Origin: Betaproteobacteria bacterium
Lineage (GTDB): Bacteria; Pseudomonadota; Gammaproteobacteria; Burkholderiales; Casimicrobiaceae
Reading direction: 5' to 3'
Assembly (NCBI GenBank): GCA_016716425.1
Contig: JADJWJ010000005.1
Location: forward strand, 124,001-188,000
Length of the DNA stretch: 64,000 nucleotides
Part shown: positions 8,060 through 15,933 of the stretch, one piece after another
Position numbering within the stretch: position 1 is the first letter of the stretch
Layout: each line of letters begins with the position of its first letter
The notes under the pieces: model-generated
What the model was told of the DNA's origin: nothing
Seen by the model: only the letters and a program-made list of their open reading frames with translations
The model's database searches: none
Translations under genes and position numbers: made by a program

Positions 8060-9379
8060 TCACTTTCCGTACATGTAGGTGGGCAGCCACAGCGCGATCG
8101 CCGGAAAGGCGATAATCAGCGCCAGGCCCAGCAGCTGCAGGCCCATGAACTGCAGCATTCCCTTGTAGATGTCGTCGAGTTCCCACTGCGGGACGACGCC
8201 CTTGAGGAAGTACGCCGACAGCGCCACCGGCGGCGACAGCCAGGCCGTCTGCAGGTTCACGGCCACGAGGATCCCGAACCACGCGAGATCGAAGCCCAGC
8301 TTCTGCACCAGCGGAAGCAGGAACGGCACGACGATCAGCACGATCGGCACCCACTCGAGCGGCCACCCCAGCAGGAAGATGAGCGCCATGATGATCATCA
8401 GCGTCACGTAGCGGTTGAGCTCCAGACCGAGCAGCGCGTCGGTCAGCATCGTCGGCGTGCCCAGCCGCGCGAAGACCGCGCCGAAGAAGTTCGAGGCTGC
8501 CACCAGGAACAGGATCAACACCGAGATCTCCAGCGTCCGGATCAGCGCGTCCTGCAGGTTGGCCCACGACAGCCGCCCGTAGGCGGCCACGAGCACGAGG
8601 GAGCCGACGGCGCCGCACGCCGCGCCTTCGGTCGGGGTGGCGAGGCCGAACACGATGCTGCCGAGCGCTGCGAGCACGAGCGCCGCCGGCGGCACCAGCC
8701 CCTGCATGAACTGCAGCCACACTTCGCCCATGCCGGTCGGATGCTCGTCGAGCGGCAGCGCCGGCCCGAGCGCGGGGTTGATCATGCAGCGGATCATCGC
8801 GTAGCCGGTGAAGAGGACGGCGAGCATGATCCCCGGGAGAATGGCCGCCGCGAACAGCGTGGTGACCGGGACCTCGAGCACCGGGCCCATCACCACCAGC
8901 ATGATCGACGGCGGGATGAGGATGCCCAGCGTGCCGCCGGCAGCAATGAGCCCCGACGACAGCTTGACGTCGTAGCCGGAGCGCGTCATCGACTTTCCGG
9001 CCATGATCCCGAGGATCGTGACCGACGCGCCGACGATCCCGGTCGCGGCCGCGAAGATCGTCGCGACGAACATCACCGCGAGATAGAGCGAGCCGCGCAC
9101 CCGCGCGAGCATCTTCTGCACGGCGTCGAACAGGCGCTCCATCAGGTTCGCCTGTTCCATCATGATGCCCATGAACACGAACAGCGGCACGGCCGCGAGC
9201 GTCTGCTCCATCATCGACGCGTTGAACTGCAGCGTCATCAGGTAGAACACGAGGTCGCCGAAGCCCCAGTAGCCGAACACGAGGCCCAGGAAGATGAGCG
9301 TGAACGAGATCGGAAAGCCGACGAAGATGCCCGCGAGCATCGCCGCGATCATGCAGAACCCGATCATTTCCGGGCTCAT
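8060..9379 (-). CDS. dctM: TRAP transporter large permease subunit (DctM)
   Basis: A 439-residue integral membrane protein with about 12 hydrophobic segments, the usual DctM length. DctM-type stretches include FVGFPISFTLIFLGLVFG, AGGTLGILIPPSIMLVVMG, GLATPTEGAACGAVGSL and LGWPLEWVPIVLIVVPF. Its ATG overlaps the dctQ stop by four bases (ATGA). It forms the transport channel of a sodium- or proton-driven tripartite organic-acid importer with DctQ and the periplasmic DctP. Its position immediately upstream of hpsN suggests a hydroxysulfonate substrate such as DHPS or isethionate; the sequence itself does not specify the ligand. Confidence 0.92.
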   Translation of the reverse strand: MSPEMIGFCMIAAMLAGIFVGFPISFTLIFLGLVFGYWGFGDLVFYLMTLQFNASMMEQTLAAVPLFVFMGIMMEQANLMERLFDAVQKMLARVRGSLYLAVMFVATIFAAATGIVGASVTILGIMAGKSMTRSGYDVKLSSGLIAAGGTLGILIPPSIMLVVMGPVLEVPVTTLFAAAILPGIMLAVLFTGYAMIRCMINPALGPALPLDEHPTGMGEVWLQFMQGLVPPAALVLAALGSIVFGLATPTEGAACGAVGSLVLVAAYGRLSWANLQDALIRTLEISVLILFLVAASNFFGAVFARLGTPTMLTDALLGLELNRYVTLMIIMALIFLLGWPLEWVPIVLIVVPFLLPLVQKLGFDLAWFGILVAVNLQTAWLSPPVALSAYFLKGVVPQWELDDIYKGMLQFMGLQLLGLALIIAFPAIALWLPTYMYGK

Positions 9380-9975
9380 TCCGGCCACCTTCCGGTGCGC
9401 GCCGCGTGGATGCCTTTCAGCAGCTCCGACACGCCCTGTATCAACAGGAACGCGATGCCGATGGGCAGACAGATGCGGACCGGGCCGAGCAGCGGCATCC
9501 AGGCGGTGTCCATGCCGCGCTCGAGCCGCACCATCGCCGTCCAGGCCCACTTCGACGCCACCCACAGGAAGATGATCATCGCCGGAAAGTAGAAGACGAC
9601 GTAGAGCACGGTGTCGACGCGGCCCTGCGTCCGGTACGCCCACTTGCGGTACAGGAAATCCGAGCGGATGTGCACCCCCTTGGACAGCGCGTAGGCGGCA
9701 CCGAGGATGAAGTACGCGCCGTAGATCATGCGGCTCATGTCGTACGCCCAGACCGTCGGCGCGGTGAACGCGTAGCGGGCGACCACCTCGAAGACCATGG
9801 CCAGCATGAGCGGAATCGCCATCCAGCTCACGACGCGGCCGACGCGGTCGCTGAAGGTGTCGATCACCGTGATCGTCCGCGCCATCCAGCGCGGCATGTC
9901 GTCCGGCAGGCCCTCGCCGGGACCGGGGCGTCGGGCCGCGATGATCTCGTCGGTCAGTTCCGGAGCTTGCGCCAT
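9376..9975 (-). CDS. dctQ: TRAP transporter small permease subunit (DctQ)
   Basis: A 199-residue membrane protein with four predicted helices (for example SWMAIPLMLAMVFEVVARY, YGAYFILGAAYAL, VLYVVFYFPAMIIFLWVASK). The helix-1/helix-2 region WAYDMSRMIYGAYF is typical of DctQ. The frame is open well upstream, but ATG 9975 gives the usual DctQ length and starts after the hairpin-rich gap that follows dctP. It joins DctM in the membrane part of the TRAP importer. Confidence 0.88.
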   Translation of the reverse strand: MAQAPELTDEIIAARRPGPGEGLPDDMPRWMARTITVIDTFSDRVGRVVSWMAIPLMLAMVFEVVARYAFTAPTVWAYDMSRMIYGAYFILGAAYALSKGVHIRSDFLYRKWAYRTQGRVDTVLYVVFYFPAMIIFLWVASKWAWTAMVRLERGMDTAWMPLLGPVRICLPIGIAFLLIQGVSELLKGIHAARTGRWPE

Positions 9976-10031
9976 CGTCGTCGGTCCTCCCGCGGGCGCG
10001 CCGATCGCTCGGCGCGGCGCAACCGTCCCCC

Positions 10032-10099
10032 GGCCGCTCGCAGCGAGCGGCCATGCGTTTCGGGTGAGCCGCGGCCGGGGTGGCAGTCCCGGCCGCGGC
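10032..10099 (-). other. Two strong hairpins between dctP and dctQ
   Basis: In the 139-bp gap after dctP are two perfect inverted repeats. One has 12-bp arms GCCGCGGCCGGG/CCCGGCCGCGGC (10068-10099, loop 8); the other has 10-bp arms GGCCGCTCGC/GCGAGCGGCC (10032-10052, loop 1). No T-run follows, so classical intrinsic termination is unlikely. mRNA stabilisation or processing that favours the binding-protein gene over the permease genes is the plausible role. Confidence 0.6.
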
Positions 10100-10114
10100 A
10101 GTTCGTGCGGAACG

Positions 10115-11245
10115 CTACTTCTTCGCCTTCTTCGCGAGCTCGTCGGCGTACGCGGCACCGACGGCCGCGTTCGATTTCTGCGCGCTCGCCCAGAACGGGA
10201 TCGCGGTGTCGGCGAACGCCTTCTGGCTGTCCCAGACCTTCTTGAAGAAGGGATTCGCGGCGGCGTTCTTCTCGAAGTTCTTCATCGCGGCGGCGCCGTA
10301 CTCCTTGAAGTACTCCGGCGGCGTGTCGTGCAGGATCACGCCGTGCTTCTCGGTCAATTCCTTGAGCGCCTTGCCGTTCTCGTTGATGCGGTACGCCACG
10401 GCCTTCATCAGCGACGCGTTGGCGGCGACCTCGATCGCCTTCTGCTGCGCGGGCGAGAGCGATTTCCACACGTCGCCGTTGATGTAGAGATCGGCGTTGA
10501 CGACGACCTGGTGCAGGCCTTGCAGATAGTAGTGCTTGAGCACCTTCTGGAATCCGAACGTCATGTCCGGCTTCGGACAGCACCACTCGGCCGCGTCGAT
10601 CACGCCCTTTTCGAGGCCGGGAAGGATGTCGCCGCCGGCCATCGCCACGGAGGCCACGCCGATGTCGTTGTAGATCTGCCCGGGGATGCCGGGCGGCGTG
10701 CGGAAGCGCAGCTTGCGGAAGTCGGCCATGCTGTTGATGGGCGTCTTGAACCAGCCCAGCGCCTCGGGACCCACGGGTTGCAGCATGAAGCCCTTCACGT
10801 TGACCTTCATTTCCTTCCACAGCTGGTCGTAGAGCTGCTGGCCGCCGCCGTACAGGTACCAGGAAAGCCACGCGAAGTTGTCCATCCCGACGCCGGATCC
10901 TGCCGCGGGCGACCCGAACAGCGCGGCGGCCGGGTGCTTGCCGGACCAGTAGTGCGTCCACGCGAAGCCGCCCTCGATCACCCCCTTGTCCACCGCGTCG
11001 AGCGTGTCGTTCACCGCCACCACGGCGCCGGCGGGCAGGACCTCGAAGGTCACCGAGTTGCCGGTAAGCGCCGCGACGTCCGCCGCGAAGTCCTTGAGCA
11101 TCGTCACCTCGTCCGCCGAGGTGGGGATCACCGACTGCACGCGAATCTTCACGGGCTTGCCCTGCGCGTGCGCCAGCGCAGGCGCGAGCACCACCGCCGC
11201 GGCGAGCGCGACCGCGCGGGCCAGGTTCCATCGAGCTTGGGCCAT
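10115..11245 (-). CDS. dctP: TRAP transporter periplasmic substrate-binding protein (DctP)
   Basis: A 376-residue DctP-family protein. It has a signal peptide (ALAAAVVLAPALAHAQG), then the mature TRAP fold: FEVLPAGAVV, DKGVIEGGFAWTHYW, SMADFRKLRFRTPPGIPGQI, GVASVAMAGGDILPGLEKGV and IDAAEWCCPKPDMTFGFQKV. ATG 11245 is preceded by a strong AGGGAGGAG ribosome-binding site. It is the first gene of the seven-gene operon and is divergent from a LacI-type regulator, with two LacI-type operators in between. Ligand specificity cannot be read from sequence; a C2/C3 sulfonate is inferred from the operon. Confidence 0.92.
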   Translation of the reverse strand: MAQARWNLARAVALAAAVVLAPALAHAQGKPVKIRVQSVIPTSADEVTMLKDFAADVAALTGNSVTFEVLPAGAVVAVNDTLDAVDKGVIEGGFAWTHYWSGKHPAAALFGSPAAGSGVGMDNFAWLSWYLYGGGQQLYDQLWKEMKVNVKGFMLQPVGPEALGWFKTPINSMADFRKLRFRTPPGIPGQIYNDIGVASVAMAGGDILPGLEKGVIDAAEWCCPKPDMTFGFQKVLKHYYLQGLHQVVVNADLYINGDVWKSLSPAQQKAIEVAANASLMKAVAYRINENGKALKELTEKHGVILHDTPPEYFKEYGAAAMKNFEKNAAANPFFKKVWDSQKAFADTAIPFWASAQKSNAAVGAAYADELAKKAKK

Positions 11246-11348
11246 CAGGTTCTCCTCCCTATGCCGGCGCTCCCGTTGCGTGCGGGACGCCGTGTTCCGT
11301 TGGGGAATCCGCCCAGTCGCGGCGGTCAGCGCCTTCTCCCTCGCTGAA

Positions 11349-11362
11349 TGAAAGCGCTTGCA
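11349..11362. promoter_or_regulatory. LacI-type operator 1
   Basis: TGAAAGCGCTTGCA fits the LacI/GalR-family operator pattern TGNAANCGNTTNCA at every fixed position. It lies in the divergent intergenic region, 104 bp upstream of the dctP start and 91 bp upstream of the regulator gene. Binding by the adjacent LacI-type protein is inferred. Confidence 0.72.
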
Positions 11363-11416
11363 GCGAGCCTAAGCAGGGAAACGCCCTGCGTCAATGTGCA
11401 CCGCAACACGCGAGTC

Positions 11417-11430
11417 CACAACCGCTTGCA
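11417..11430. promoter_or_regulatory. LacI-type operator 2
   Basis: CACAACCGCTTGCA matches TGNAANCGNTTNCA except at the first two bases. It lies 68 bp (centre to centre) from operator 1 and 23 bp before the regulator's start codon. Two sites at this spacing would allow looping and autoregulation. Confidence 0.55.
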
Positions 11431-11452
11431 GCGTGGTGGTACGCTGTCGCGC

Positions 11453-12517
11453 ATGGCCTCCGTGCGCAGCCCCCGTCTCGCCGACGTCGCGCGCGCTGCC
11501 GGCGTGTCGCTGGCGACCGCCTCGCGCGCGCTGGCGGATCCGGCGCTGGTGCGCGAGCGCACCCGCAAGGGCGTGCTCGACGCGGCCGCGATGCTGGGCT
11601 ACGTTCCCCACGGCGCAGCGCGCGCGCTCGCGACCCGGCGGTCGCGCACGATCGGCGCCGTGTTCCCGCCGGTGGACAACCCGATCTTCGCGGGCGCGAC
11701 GCACGCGCTCGCGCAGCACCTGGCCGTGGCCGGGTACACGCTGCTGCTCGCCAGTCACGACTACGACTACGACGCCGAGCTTGCCGCCACGCGAGCGCTC
11801 ATCGAGCGCGGCGCCGACGGCATGGTGCTGGTGGGCCTCGTTCACCGGCCGGAAACGCTGGCCACGCTCGCGCGTGCAGGCATTCCGTACGAACTCACCT
11901 GGTCGCTCGACTGCACCGGCCGCCACCACTGCGTCGGTCTCTCGCATCGAAGCGCCTCGATCCGGATCACCCAGCACCTGCTCGATCTCGGCCATCGCGA
12001 GATCGCGGTGATTGCGGGGGACACCGCGCACAACGACCGCGCGCGCGAGCGTCTCGACGGCGTGCGCGACGCGCTTGCCGCCCGCGGGATCAGGCTTCCG
12101 GCGCGGCGCGTCGTCGAGGTGGGCTTCTCGGTCGCCAGAGGCCGCGCGGCGTTCGCCGCGCTGCTCGAAAGGGCGCCTGGCTTCACCGCGGTGATCGGCG
12201 GCAACGACCCGCTCGCGATCGGCGCGCTGCTCGAGTGCCGTGCGCGCGGCATCGCGGTGCCGGACGCGATGTCGATCGTGGGATTCGACGACATCGAACT
12301 TGCGGGGGAACTCGCGCCGGGGCTGACCACGATCCGCGTGCCCTCTGCCGAGATCGGACGGGAAGCGGGACGACGGCTGCTCGCGCGGCTCGCGGGCAGG
12401 TCGGTCCCCAAGGTCAAGACGATGCCGGCGCCGCTCATCGTCCGCGGGACCACCGGGCCTCCCCCGCACGCGGGCGCGAAACCGGCGCCGGCGCGGCGCC
12501 GGCCTGCGGTGGTGTAG
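11453..12517 (+). CDS. LacI-family transcriptional regulator
   Basis: A 354-residue LacI/GalR regulator. The N-terminal HTH reads RLADVARAAGVSLATASRAL, the hinge helix HGAARALATRRSRTIG, and then comes a periplasmic-binding-protein-like core (DYDAELAATRALIERGADGM, GNDPLAIGALLECRARGIAV, VGFDDIELA). ATG 11453 directly precedes the HTH; the frame is open back to 11348 but that part covers the operators. It is divergent from the TRAP-hps operon, which it probably represses in the absence of substrate. LacI proteins mostly bind sugars, so the inducer could be a sugar-like hydroxysulfonate (DHPS is a glycerol analogue). The Pro/Ala/Arg-rich tail after about residue 335 has no family counterpart. Confidence 0.9.
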   Translation: MASVRSPRLADVARAAGVSLATASRALADPALVRERTRKGVLDAAAMLGYVPHGAARALATRRSRTIGAVFPPVDNPIFAGATHALAQHLAVAGYTLLLASHDYDYDAELAATRALIERGADGMVLVGLVHRPETLATLARAGIPYELTWSLDCTGRHHCVGLSHRSASIRITQHLLDLGHREIAVIAGDTAHNDRARERLDGVRDALAARGIRLPARRVVEVGFSVARGRAAFAALLERAPGFTAVIGGNDPLAIGALLECRARGIAVPDAMSIVGFDDIELAGELAPGLTTIRVPSAEIGREAGRRLLARLAGRSVPKVKTMPAPLIVRGTTGPPPHAGAKPAPARRRPAVV

Positions 12518-12701
12518 TTGTTCGGGGGACGGCTCCGGCGGGACGGCGGCGGACGACCCCCGGGGCGGCGCGTGGCGCGCCGGGGCCGGGGCGCCGCCAG
12601 CCAAGGCCAGCCGCGTGCGCGGCCGGCCGCGGCGATGGCGTAATATTGCCGCTGCGCTGCCGCGCCCGGCACGCGCGGGCAACACGAACCGGGAGAGACG
12701 C

Positions 12702-14045
12702 ATGGGCCATGCCGAATTCACGCTGCGCGACCAGGTCGATGCGCGCCGCATCTCGCTCGACGAGTACTGGATGCCGTTCACGCCCAACCGCGAGTTCAAG
12801 GCCGATCCGCGGATGATCGTCCGCGCGGAGGGCGTGTTCTACTGGAACGACCGCGGCGAGCGCCTGATCGATGCGTCGTCAGGTCTCTTCTGCTGCGCGG
12901 CGGGCCACGGCCGCAAGGAGATCGCCGAAGCGGTCGGCCGGCAGCTCGCCGAACTCGACTTCTCGGCGCCTTTCCTGCGTGGCCACCCGAAGCAGTTCGA
13001 GCTCGCCACGCGCGTGGCGAAGCACACGCCCGGCGACCTCAATCGGGTCTTCTTCGCCAACTCGGGCTCCGAGTCGGTCGAAAGCGCGATGAAGATGGCG
13101 CTGGCGTATCACCAGGCGCGCGGGCAGGCCGGCCGCACGATGTTCGTGTCGCGCGAGCGCGCGTACCACGGCGTCAACTTCGGCGGCGTGTCGCTGGCGG
13201 GTCTCGTCAACAACCGGCGCAAGTTCGGCACGGGCCTGCCGGGCATCGCGCACATGCGCCACACGCACGTGAAGGAGAATTTCTTCGTGCCCGGGCAGGG
13301 CGAGCACGGCGCCGACCTCGCGGACGACCTGACGCGCATCGTCAACCTGTACGGCGCCGAGAACATCGCCGCGTGCTTCGTCGAGCCCATCGCCGGCTCC
13401 ACCGGCTGTCTCGTGCCGCCGAAGGGCTACCTCGACCGCCTGCGCGCGATCTGCGACCAGCACGGGATCGTGCTCGTGTTCGACGAGGTGATCACCGGCT
13501 GGGGCCGCACCGGGCAGGCATTCGCCGCGCAGACCTTCGGCGTGACGCCGGACATCATCACGATGGCGAAGGCGATCACCAACGGCGCGCAGCCGATGGG
13601 CGCGGTGGCGGTGTCCGAGCGCATCCACGACACGATCATGGCCGCGGCGCCCGAGGGCGCGATCGAGTTCTTCCACGGCTACACGTACTCGGGGCACCCG
13701 GCCGCGTGCGCGGCCGGGCTCGCCACGCTCGACATCTACGAGCGCGACGACCTGTTCGCGCGCGCGCGCGCGCTGTCGCCGTACTTCCAGGACGCGATCT
13801 TCTCGCTGCGCGACCTGCCGGTGGTCACCGACATCCGCGGCTTCGGGATGATGAGCGCGATCGACGTCGCCGTCGACGGCACGCCAGGCCGGCGCGGCCA
13901 CGTGCTCCAGAAGAAGCTGTTCGACAACGGGCTGCACCTCAAGACCACCGGCGACGCGGCGATCGTCGCGCCGCCGCTCGTGTCCGAGCGCGCCCACATC
14001 GACATGATCGCCGACATCCTGCGCAGGACACTCGCGGCGCTCTAG
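12702..14045 (+). CDS. tpa: Class III aminotransferase, probable taurine:pyruvate aminotransferase
   Basis: A 447-residue PLP enzyme of the omega-amino acid:pyruvate class. Markers are YWMPFTPNREFK near the N-terminus, FFANSGSESVESAMKMAL (cofactor phosphate), RAYHGVNFGG, VFDEVITGWGRTG (the Asp that pairs with the PLP nitrogen) and the Schiff-base lysine in MAKAITNGAQPMGA. Length is normal and a GGGAGAG ribosome-binding site precedes ATG 12702. Such enzymes transfer amino groups from beta-alanine or taurine to pyruvate. Because tauABC follows 42 bp downstream and xsc lies in the same island, taurine to sulfoacetaldehyde plus alanine is the best reading. A beta-alanine aminotransferase is the main alternative. 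Confidence 0.8.
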   Translation: MGHAEFTLRDQVDARRISLDEYWMPFTPNREFKADPRMIVRAEGVFYWNDRGERLIDASSGLFCCAAGHGRKEIAEAVGRQLAELDFSAPFLRGHPKQFELATRVAKHTPGDLNRVFFANSGSESVESAMKMALAYHQARGQAGRTMFVSRERAYHGVNFGGVSLAGLVNNRRKFGTGLPGIAHMRHTHVKENFFVPGQGEHGADLADDLTRIVNLYGAENIAACFVEPIAGSTGCLVPPKGYLDRLRAICDQHGIVLVFDEVITGWGRTGQAFAAQTFGVTPDIITMAKAITNGAQPMGAVAVSERIHDTIMAAAPEGAIEFFHGYTYSGHPAACAAGLATLDIYERDDLFARARALSPYFQDAIFSLRDLPVVTDIRGFGMMSAIDVAVDGTPGRRGHVLQKKLFDNGLHLKTTGDAAIVAPPLVSERAHIDMIADILRRTLAAL

Positions 14046-14087
14046 GCTGCACCCGTTCCGTTCGACGATCCACCAGGGGAGGTAACG

Positions 14088-15074
14088 ATGAAACGACTCG
14101 CAGCACTGCTCGCCGTGGCGGCCCTCGCGGCCGCGCCCGCGTTCGCCCAGAAGACCGTGACGTTCGCCCACCAGGACATGATCGTGCCGCTGCGCACGCT
14201 CATGGAGTCGGGCGAACTCGAGAAGTCCACCGGCTACAAGATCAACTGGCGCATGTTCGGCGGCGGCGGCGACGTCATCAAGGCGATGGCCTCCGGCGAC
14301 GTGCAGCTGGGCGAGGCGGGCAGCTCGCCGATCACCGCCGCGGTAAGCCAGGGCCAGGATATCCAGCTGTTCTGGATCCTCGACGACATCGCGGCGGCCG
14401 AAGCGCTGATCGCGCGCAAGGGCAGCGGCGTCAACTCGATCAAGGACCTCAAGGGCAAGAAGGTCGGCGTGCCGTTCGTGTCGACCGCGCACTACCAGCT
14501 GCTCGCGGCGCTGAAGCACAACGGCGTCGACCCGAAGAGCGTCAACATCCTGAATCTCCGCCCGCCCGAGATCGGTGCGGCCTGGGAACGTGGCGACCTC
14601 GACGCCGCCTTCATCTGGGACCCGGTGCTCACCAAGATCAAGGGCAACGGCACGGTGCTCGCCGACTCGACCGCGATCGGCAAGCTCGGCTACCCGACCT
14701 TCGACGGCATCATCGTCAACAAGAAGTGGGCGTCCGAGAACCAGGCGTTCATGGTCGCGCTGGTCAAGGCGCTGGCGAAGGTCGACGCCGAGTACCGCGC
14801 GAACAAGGCGAAGTGGAATGCCGAGTCGGCGCAGGCGAAGGCGATCGCCAAGTGGACCAAGGCCGACGTCAAGGACGTGCCGGCGACGCTCGCGCTCTAC
14901 ACGTTCCCCACGGCCGAGGAGCAGCTAGGCGCCAAGTGGCTCGGCGGCGGCGCCGCGAAGGCGATGAAGGACACGGCCACGTTCCTCAAGGAGCAGGGCC
15001 GCATCCAGGAAGTGAAGCCCGACTACGGCGCGTTCGTCACGACCGAGTACATCAAGAAGGCGCTCGGCAAGTAG
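14088..15074 (+). CDS. tauA: Taurine ABC transporter substrate-binding protein
   Basis: A 328-residue periplasmic protein with a clear signal peptide ending at AFAQ. The mature part follows TauA closely: ASGDVQLGEAGSSPITAAVS, LKGKKVGVPFVSTAHYQLLA, LKHNGVDPKSVNILNLRPPE, AAWERGDLDAAFIWDPVL and TATFLKEQGRIQEVKPDY. The ribosome-binding site GGGGAGG precedes ATG 14088. It lies between the aminotransferase and the ATPase/permease genes. TauA-like proteins bind taurine and sometimes other alkanesulfonates. Confidence 0.9.
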   Translation: MKRLAALLAVAALAAAPAFAQKTVTFAHQDMIVPLRTLMESGELEKSTGYKINWRMFGGGGDVIKAMASGDVQLGEAGSSPITAAVSQGQDIQLFWILDDIAAAEALIARKGSGVNSIKDLKGKKVGVPFVSTAHYQLLAALKHNGVDPKSVNILNLRPPEIGAAWERGDLDAAFIWDPVLTKIKGNGTVLADSTAIGKLGYPTFDGIIVNKKWASENQAFMVALVKALAKVDAEYRANKAKWNAESAQAKAIAKWTKADVKDVPATLALYTFPTAEEQLGAKWLGGGAAKAMKDTATFLKEQGRIQEVKPDYGAFVTTEYIKKALGK

Positions 15075-15092
15075 CCGCGCGCGCAGGCCCCC

Positions 15093-15127
15093 GGGGCGGC
15101 ACCCGGCAGGGATGCCGCCCCCCTTTT
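15093..15127 (+). terminator. Hairpin with T-run between tauA and tauB (attenuator)
   Basis: GGGGCGGCA (15093-15101) pairs perfectly with TGCCGCCCC (15113-15121) across an 11-base loop and is followed by CCTTTT. It has the form of a weak intrinsic terminator inside the tauABC operon. A likely effect is more transcript for the binding protein than for the ATPase and permease. The T-run is short, so read-through is expected. Confidence 0.6.
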
Positions 15128-15144
15128 GCGCACCCGATCCGACG

Positions 15145-15933
15145 ATGCCGGAACTCGCGATCCACGGCGTCACCGTCAACTACGCGGTGCGCGGCGGCAC
15201 GACGGCCGCACTGGCGCATGTCGACCTCACGCTGCACGACGGCGACTTCGTCGTCGCGCTCGGCGCCTCGGGCTGCGGCAAGACGACGCTGCTCAACGTC
15301 ATCGCCGGCTTCCTCGCGCCGTCGGAGGGGACGATCACGCTCGCCGGCCGCGCGGTCGTCGGACCCGGCGCCGATCGCGGCGTCGTGTTCCAGAAGCACG
15401 CGCTGATGCCATGGCTGTCCGTGCGCGACAACGTCGCGCTGGGGCTGCGGATGCGTGGCGTACCCGGCGCCGAGCGCCGCCGGATCGCCGACGAGAAGCT
15501 CGCTTTGGTCGGGCTCACGCAATTCGGCGACCGCGCGATCCACGAACTCTCCGGCGGCATGCAGCAGCGCGTCGGCATCGCGCGCGCGCTCGCCAACGAC
15601 CCGGCCGTGCTGCTGATGGACGAGCCGATGGGCGCGCTCGACGCGTTCACCCGCGAGCAGCTGCAGGAGATCCTGATCGACGTGTGGGCAGCGTCGCGCA
15701 AGATGGTGTTCTTCATCACGCACTCGGTCGAGGAGGCGCTGTTCCTCGCCACCCGACTGGTCGTGATGAGCCCGTCGCCGGGACGGATCACCCACACGTA
15801 CGACGACCTGCCGTTCTCGCGCCGGTTTCTGGCCGAACGCGACGCGCGGCGCATCAAGAGCGACCCCTCGTTCATCGCGCTGCGCGAGGAGGTGCTGTCG
15901 ATCATCCACCGGCGGGAGACCCCCGATGCCTGA
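15145..15933 (+). CDS. tauB: Taurine ABC transporter ATP-binding protein
   Basis: A 262-residue ABC ATPase of the nitrate/sulfonate/taurine group: Walker A GASGCGKTTLLN, Q-loop VFQKHALMPWLSV, signature LSGGMQQRVGIARAL, Walker B VLLMDEPMGALD and switch His ITHSVEEAL. ATG 15145 was chosen over 15112 because conserved sequence starts there and the upstream codons are within the hairpin region; no strong ribosome-binding site is seen for either. Its stop overlaps the start of tauC by 8 bases. Confidence 0.9.
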   Translation: MPELAIHGVTVNYAVRGGTTAALAHVDLTLHDGDFVVALGASGCGKTTLLNVIAGFLAPSEGTITLAGRAVVGPGADRGVVFQKHALMPWLSVRDNVALGLRMRGVPGAERRRIADEKLALVGLTQFGDRAIHELSGGMQQRVGIARALANDPAVLLMDEPMGALDAFTREQLQEILIDVWAASRKMVFFITHSVEEALFLATRLVVMSPSPGRITHTYDDLPFSRRFLAERDARRIKSDPSFIALREEVLSIIHRRETPDA

